From an uncultured Sphingobium sp. (GTDB lineage Bacteria; Pseudomonadota; Alphaproteobacteria; Sphingomonadales; Sphingomonadaceae): a stretch of DNA of 12,443 bases. Position numbers and translations under genes: made by a program. The notes beneath the pieces are model-generated. The model did not search any database. It had not been told where the DNA came from and worked only from the letters and a program-made list of their open reading frames with translations. The stretch lies in contig CAJYHD010000834.1 of the NCBI GenBank assembly GCA_913773715.1, positions 1 to 12,443 of the forward strand, in the 5' to 3' direction. Shown here one piece after another: positions 7,116 through 12,443 of this stretch; within the stretch, counting starts at the first letter, position 1, and the number at the start of each line of letters is the position of its first letter.

Positions 7116-7583
7116 GTGGGCGTACATCTGGTTTCTGACGTGAATGTGAAGGCGGTTTCGAAATATGCGCCCGAAGACGCGGCGCTTCTCTGCGCCGTTG
7201 GGCGACTGGTGTGCGCCTGGACGATGCTGGAGCAGAGCCTGGAAGCCAAGATCGGCATCATGCGCGAAGCGATGGGCGATATTCGGACCGTCGGCGCGCG
7301 AACCCGACCAAGCATGACCAAACTCATGACCGAATTGCGCACGATGGTGGCGATGCGCGACCGCCGCAATGCAAGCGCCCTGACCGAGATTTCCGCGATC
7401 GAGCGGGACATGCAGCGGATCGACCGGTTCCGCGCGCTCATCATTCAGGGTTTCCAGCAACCCGAGCCGGGCGGCTTCACCTGCCGCGATCAGCGCAACA
7501 ACCTGCAACTGGTGACGCTGGAGCAGCTCGACGGTGAAATCGCTTCGCTGGAAGGCGTGGCGAACAGGCTGCTCGCCGTCTGA
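7116..7583 (+). CDS. Hypothetical helical protein, function unknown
   Basis: I do not recognise this 155-residue protein with confidence. It reads as a good gene: GTG start at 7116 with a perfect AAGGAG nine bases upstream, G/C-rich third positions, and a clean stop before galU. Residues 21-55 form an amphipathic helix with the pattern AVGRLVCAWTMLEQSLEAKI, followed by basic and acidic heptad-like helices (60-115) and a C-terminal helix (128-155). A W-x-x-LE-x-x-L helix near the N-terminus, followed by R-x-LIIQG (104-110), loosely resembles small HEPN-like proteins that carry W-x-x-LE and R-x-L-x-HG. The HG histidine is replaced by Q here, so the resemblance is tentative. No signal peptide or membrane segment is seen. 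It is 115 bases upstream of galU on the same strand. Confidence 0.8.
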   Translation: MGVHLVSDVNVKAVSKYAPEDAALLCAVGRLVCAWTMLEQSLEAKIGIMREAMGDIRTVGARTRPSMTKLMTELRTMVAMRDRRNASALTEISAIERDMQRIDRFRALIIQGFQQPEPGGFTCRDQRNNLQLVTLEQLDGEIASLEGVANRLLAV

Positions 7584-7625
7584 ACGACCCGGCGGATCAT
7601 CCTTCTTAGGCTGCATCGCAGCATC

Positions 7626-7655
7626 TGCCGCTTGACCTTTTTCGCAACTGCGGCA
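7626..7655 (+). promoter_or_regulatory. Possible galU promoter with flanking inverted repeat
   Basis: TTGACC at 7632-7637 is a good -35 match, but the corresponding -10 window (about 7655-7660, AAACCC) is poor. Six-base arms TGCCGC (7626-7631) and GCGGCA (7650-7655) bracket this stretch. Support is weak, and only the 5' part resembles a promoter. Confidence 0.2.
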
Positions 7656-7698
7656 AACCCGTGCCCGTCGTGGGGACAACGAACCAAGGGGTTTCATC

Positions 7699-8574
7699 TT
7701 GAGCAAGCCGATTCGCAAGGCCGTCTTCCCAGTCGCAGGCCTGGGAACACGATTCCTGCCTGCCACCAAGTCGGTTCCCAAGGAATTGCTGCCGGTCGTC
7801 GATCGCCCGCTGATCCAATACGCGGTGGACGAAGCGCGCGAGGCGGGGATTGAACAATTCATCTTCGTAACCGGTCGCGGCAAGGGCGCGATCGAGGATT
7901 ATTTCGACATCGCCTTCGAATGCGAAGTCACGCAGCGCGAGCGCGGCAAGGATCTGTCGGCACTGGAAGGCACCCGGCTCGATCCGGGCAACGCGGTGTT
8001 CCTGCGCCAGCAGGAACCGCTGGGTCTGGGCCATGCCATCTGGGTCGCGCGCGACATCATCGGTGACGAACCCTTCGCCATCCTGCTGCCCGACGAGTTC
8101 ATGAAGGGCGCGCCGGGGCAAGGCTGCATGAAGCAGATGGTCGACGCCTATGACAAGGTCGGCGGCAACCTCGTCTGCGCGCTGGAAATCCCGATCGAAC
8201 AAACGCCCAGTTATGGCGTGATCGATCCGGGTGCGCGCGACGGCGCACTGACCGAGGTCAAGGGGCTGGTCGAAAAGCCCAAGCTCGGCACCGCGCCCTC
8301 CAACCTCATCCTGCCCGGCCGCTACATCCTTCAGCCCGAGGTGATGAAGATCCTCGAAACGCAGGAAAAGGGCGCGGGCGGCGAAATCCAGCTGACCGAC
8401 GCGATGGCATCCATGATCGGCAAGCAGCCCTTCCATGGCGTGACCTTCGATGGTCGCCGCTTCGACTGCGGATCGAAGGCGGGCTATATCGAGGCCAATC
8501 TGGCACTCGCGCTGGAGCGGGACGATCTGGGCGACCATATCCGCAGCTTTGCCAAGGCCGAACTCGGCCTCTGA
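7699..8574 (+). CDS. galU: UTP-glucose-1-phosphate uridylyltransferase
   Basis: Makes UDP-glucose from UTP and glucose 1-phosphate in the cytoplasm, feeding exopolysaccharide, glycolipid and other envelope glycan synthesis. The 291-residue protein matches the bacterial GalU length. It has the nucleotide-binding GLGTRFLPATKSVPKE (14-29), the GLGHA loop (109-113), the metal-binding acidic motif LLPDEF (129-134, with D132), VEKP (191-194), GGEIQLTDA (227-235) and FDCGSKAGY (255-263). Translation starts at TTG with AAGGGG seven bases upstream; no ATG fits the conserved N-terminus. It ends 10 bases before a strong terminator that separates it from the convergent peptidase gene. The paralogous dTDP-glucose enzyme (RfbA) is excluded by the VPKELLP and GGEIQLTDA motifs. 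Confidence is high. Confidence 0.97.
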   Translation: MSKPIRKAVFPVAGLGTRFLPATKSVPKELLPVVDRPLIQYAVDEAREAGIEQFIFVTGRGKGAIEDYFDIAFECEVTQRERGKDLSALEGTRLDPGNAVFLRQQEPLGLGHAIWVARDIIGDEPFAILLPDEFMKGAPGQGCMKQMVDAYDKVGGNLVCALEIPIEQTPSYGVIDPGARDGALTEVKGLVEKPKLGTAPSNLILPGRYILQPEVMKILETQEKGAGGEIQLTDAMASMIGKQPFHGVTFDGRRFDCGSKAGYIEANLALALERDDLGDHIRSFAKAELGL

Positions 8575-8584
8575 CCTTAAGAGC

Positions 8585-8613
8585 AAAAGGGGCCGCTGAT
8601 CCGGCCCCTTTTT
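8585..8613. terminator. Bidirectional rho-independent terminator
   Basis: An 11-base perfect stem AAAAGGGGCCG / CGGCCCCTTTT with a 6-base loop ends in five Ts on the plus strand. On the minus strand the A-run becomes a U-run, so it can serve both galU and the convergent peptidase gene. Only 6 bases separate it from the peptidase stop codon and 10 from the galU stop. Confidence 0.93.
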
Positions 8614-8619
8614 CCTGTC

Positions 8620-10728
8620 CTACTTTCCGCCTTCCAGTCGCTGGCTGAAATAGACCATCTGCATCGCCTGCAATCGCGCGCCCTGCTCGATATCGGCGTC
8701 GCCCGAATGGCCACCGGCAGTGTCTTCATAGAAATGATAGGGGATGCCATAGTCCTTCAACCGCGCTGCGAACTTGCGGGCATGCTGCGGACCGACACGA
8801 TCATCCTTGGTCGTGGTCCAGATATAGGGCGTCGGATATTTCACACCCTTGCGGATGTTGGCATAGGGCGAGATCTTCTGGAGAAACGCCTTCTCCTCTG
8901 GCACCGACACGCTGCCATATTCGTCGACCCACGACGCGCCCGCCGCAATCTGTTCGTACCGGATCATGTCGAGCAGCGGCACCTGAATCACCACGGCGTT
9001 CCACAGGTCGGGATGCTGATTGAACTCGACGCCCATCAGCAATCCACCGTTCGACCCGCCGTAGATGCCGAACCTGGCGGGCGACGACAGCTTGCGCGCG
9101 AAGATGTCCTGCGCCACCGCCGCGAAATCGTCATAGATGATCTGGCGCTTTGTCTTGAGGCCCGCCTCATGCCACGCCGGTCCGAACTCGCCGCCGCCGC
9201 GGATGTTGGCGAGGACGAAGCTGTTGCCCTGCTCCAGCCACAGCTTGCCGGTGATGGCGGCATAGCTAGGCGTCATCGGCACCTCGAACCCGCCATAGGC
9301 GGTCATGATTGTCGGCGTGCTGCCGTCCTTCTTCATGTCCCTGGCATGGACGATGAAATAGGGGATCTTGGTCCCATCGGACGATGTCGCCTCAAACTGC
9401 TCGACCACCAGCCCCTCCGCATCGAAGCGCGCGGGCATCGCCTTCACTTGGGTCGGCGCAGGATCAGCCGCATCGATCGACCAGAGCGTCGTTGGCGCAA
9501 GAAAGCCCGCAACGGACAGATAGGCCTTGTCGCTCTTGTCGCTGGCCGTGGCGATCGAGATGGTGGCGTTGTCGGGCAGGGTCACCGCCTTGCTCGTCCA
9601 TCCGTTCGCGCCGGGCGTCAGCACCAGCACGCGTCCGCGCACATTGTCGTTGATCGACAGGATGACATGGCCCTTCGTCGCCGCCACGCCGTCGATCGAC
9701 TGGCGGGCGTTGGGCGCAAACAGGATTTGCGGCCTCAGCGTCTCGCCCGCCTGCAAGGCCTTCAACGGAACGGCGGCGAGCGAACCGGTCGGCACCGTCA
9801 CGCCGCCGCTGGTCCAAGCCTCACTGGTCTGGATCAGCACCTGTCCGTCGACCATGCCTTGCAGGTTGCTCTTGGCGGGCAGCGGCAGCTTCTTCACGCC
9901 GCTGTCCGTGACGAGATAGGTTTCGTTGCCGAAGAAGGTGACGCCCCGGTAAAGGAAGGCGGCGCGGTTGCCCGACCCGTCCGACAGGATGATCGGGAAT
10001 GTACCGACCTGATCGCTTGAATCGCCGCGATACACTTCCTGCGCCGCCGACAGCGGCTGCCCGCGCTTCAAAGCCTTGACGACGAAGGGATAGCCCGATG
10101 CCGTCATCGTACCCGCGCCCCAGTCGCGCGCCAGCAGGATCGTATCTTTGTCGAGCCAGCCTTCATTCTGCTTAGAGGTAGGTACATCGAAGCCGCCCGG
10201 CACGAACTCGCCGGTCGACAGGTCGAACTCACGCAGCGACACCGCGTCCTCACCACCGTCCGACAGGTTGACGAGCGCCAGCTTTTCCTCGGGATCGAGG
10301 ATGGTCGCGCCCTTCCATACCCATTTCTTGCCGTCCGCCTTCGACAATGCGTCGAGATCGAGCGCAACTGTCCATTTCGGTGTCGCGGTCGCGTAATCGG
10401 CATCGCTGGTCCAGCGCCAGATTCCCTGAGGATGATCGGCATCGCGCCAAAAATTATAGACCCGCCCGTGGATCAGCATCGGCATCGCGATCCGGTCCTT
10501 GGCCGACGCGATCGCCAGCGCCTGCGCATAATAATCCTTGTAGCGCGGATCGGACTGGAAGGCGTCGACCGTCGCCTTGTTCTCCGCCTCGACCCACTGC
10601 ATCGCGCGCGGGCCGGTCCAGTCCTCCAGCCAGACGAACGGATCGTCGGCGGGCGTGTCCTTGGAAGCAGGCGGCGCGCCTGCGCCGGTCAGAAGGGCAG
10701 CGGAAACCAAGCTCAATATCCTCTTCAT
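8620..10728 (-). CDS. Secreted S9 (prolyl oligopeptidase) family peptidase
   Basis: A 702-residue serine peptidase that cleaves short proline-containing peptides, probably in the periplasm. The N-terminus MKRILSLVSAALLTGAGA looks like a Sec signal peptide with a cleavage site near residue 18; there is no lipobox cysteine. Residues about 27-430 form the lid and beta-propeller domain, with the family N-terminal DPFVWLEDW (29-37). The alpha/beta-hydrolase domain follows. The nucleophile S559 is in YGGSNGGLL (556-564), the acid is in TKDDRVGPQH (640-649, D642 or D643), and H674 is in AGGHSG (671-676). The ATG at 10728 overlaps the TGA of the upstream membrane-protein gene as ATGA. It has GGGGG about six bases upstream and begins the signal peptide. 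A longer frame to 10914 lies inside that upstream gene and was rejected. It is separated from galU by a shared terminator. Confidence 0.95.
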   Translation of the reverse strand: MKRILSLVSAALLTGAGAPPASKDTPADDPFVWLEDWTGPRAMQWVEAENKATVDAFQSDPRYKDYYAQALAIASAKDRIAMPMLIHGRVYNFWRDADHPQGIWRWTSDADYATATPKWTVALDLDALSKADGKKWVWKGATILDPEEKLALVNLSDGGEDAVSLREFDLSTGEFVPGGFDVPTSKQNEGWLDKDTILLARDWGAGTMTASGYPFVVKALKRGQPLSAAQEVYRGDSSDQVGTFPIILSDGSGNRAAFLYRGVTFFGNETYLVTDSGVKKLPLPAKSNLQGMVDGQVLIQTSEAWTSGGVTVPTGSLAAVPLKALQAGETLRPQILFAPNARQSIDGVAATKGHVILSINDNVRGRVLVLTPGANGWTSKAVTLPDNATISIATASDKSDKAYLSVAGFLAPTTLWSIDAADPAPTQVKAMPARFDAEGLVVEQFEATSSDGTKIPYFIVHARDMKKDGSTPTIMTAYGGFEVPMTPSYAAITGKLWLEQGNSFVLANIRGGGEFGPAWHEAGLKTKRQIIYDDFAAVAQDIFARKLSSPARFGIYGGSNGGLLMGVEFNQHPDLWNAVVIQVPLLDMIRYEQIAAGASWVDEYGSVSVPEEKAFLQKISPYANIRKGVKYPTPYIWTTTKDDRVGPQHARKFAARLKDYGIPYHFYEDTAGGHSGDADIEQGARLQAMQMVYFSQRLEGGK

Positions 10729-11018
10729 ATCTGTCCCCCGCTCATCATGCGCCCCCGTCGATAGCGCCGCCGCAGCACCGCGCCCGCGATCAGCAACGAT
10801 AACGCCGCGATCATCAGCCCGATCCCGATCAGGCTGGGCGACACGCCGAAGATCGCATGGATGTCGAAGGCTGAGGGCATCACCAGCAACAGGAATCCCG
10901 CCGTCAACAGCCACAGCCCCCAGCGGCGCGGTCGGACGGCGACCATGCGATATTCATGCCGCCACGCCTTGCGTCCGGCTTTGGTGCTGAGGTCCGGCGG
11001 TATCGAGGGATCGAACAT
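10725..11018 (-). CDS. Small two-helix membrane protein
   Basis: An unrecognised 97-residue protein. A basic, soluble N-terminus of about 30 residues (MFDPSIPPDLSTKAGRKAWR at the very start) precedes two transmembrane helices at about 33-50 and 60-81. A strongly basic tail RRRYRRGR (83-90) follows, which by the positive-inside rule puts both ends in the cytoplasm. The ATG at 11018 was chosen because the stretch after it looks like the conserved start and AAGG lies 11 bases upstream. An in-frame ATG at 11045 with AGGG five bases upstream would add nine residues and is a real alternative. The stop codon overlaps the peptidase ATG (ATGA), so the pair is probably cotranscribed and coupled. Its start lies only 44 bases from the divergent TPP riboswitch, so the two promoters must overlap. 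Confidence 0.75.
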   Translation of the reverse strand: MFDPSIPPDLSTKAGRKAWRHEYRMVAVRPRRWGLWLLTAGFLLLVMPSAFDIHAIFGVSPSLIGIGLMIAALSLLIAGAVLRRRYRRGRMMSGGQI

Positions 11019-11020
11019 AA

Positions 11021-12443
<1,423 letters not shown>

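Noticed and set aside
7606..8586. 326-codon minus-strand frame opposite galU
   Set aside because: It covers the terminator side and all of galU, which has unmistakable motifs. It has no promoter or ribosome binding site of its own.
8707..10020. 437-codon open plus-strand frame opposite the peptidase gene
   Set aside because: It is antisense to a complete prolyl oligopeptidase. Its composition (Arg, Gly and His rich) is typical of a reversed GC-rich gene, and no family pattern is visible.
10729..10914. Sixty-two-residue N-terminal extension of the peptidase
   Set aside because: It would bury the signal peptide internally and lies out of frame inside the 97-residue membrane-protein gene. The ATGA junction at 10728 is a better start.

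Overview
This is a high-GC chromosomal window that reads like a sphingomonad or a close alphaproteobacterial relative. The evidence is the strong G/C bias at third codon positions, purine-rich AAGGAG/AAGG ribosome binding sites, and the rsmB-htpX and rpe-heparinase gene pairings. A paired palindromic repeat of the kind scattered through such genomes also fits. The assignment is an inference from content, not a database match. Nothing indicates a phage, insertion sequence, CRISPR array or plasmid. It looks like core chromosome with a few lineage-specific insertions.

Layout. (1) Bases 3-386 (+) hold the C-terminal 127 residues of an acidic-substrate dicarboxylate/amino acid:cation symporter. 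It converges on the next cluster across an inverted pair of palindromic repeats (409-497). (2) Bases 518-6688, all on the minus strand, read in transcription order htpX (membrane zinc protease), rsmB (16S rRNA C967 methyltransferase), a single-PAS protein, an SDR oxidoreductase, rpe (ribulose-phosphate epimerase) and a heparinase II/III-like protein. rpe and the heparinase gene overlap by GTGA and are probably translationally coupled. The PAS and SDR genes each have 60-70 base upstream gaps with inverted repeats, so they may be separately controlled inserts in the cluster. (3) Divergent from htpX is a 57-codon gene for a DUF1674/SDHAF4-type succinate dehydrogenase assembly factor. It is followed by an unrecognised 155-residue helical protein and galU (UTP-glucose-1-phosphate uridylyltransferase). 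A strong bidirectional intrinsic terminator follows galU. (4) Facing galU is a minus-strand pair: a 97-residue two-helix membrane protein overlapping (ATGA) a secreted S9 prolyl oligopeptidase. (5) Divergent from that pair is a TPP riboswitch leader, then a 135-residue four-helix membrane protein, then thiC, which runs off the right edge.

How the genes fit together. The central cluster is housekeeping: membrane protein quality control, rRNA modification and the pentose phosphate pathway. galU supplies UDP-glucose for envelope glycans. The right end is a thiamine-controlled operon. Its leader contains both a convincing TPP aptamer and a legible translational OFF switch. This places an otherwise anonymous membrane protein, not thiC, directly behind the riboswitch.

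Four genes appear to use non-ATG starts: GTG for the heparinase, htpX and the 155-residue protein, and TTG for galU. No gap without a gene exceeds 300 bases.
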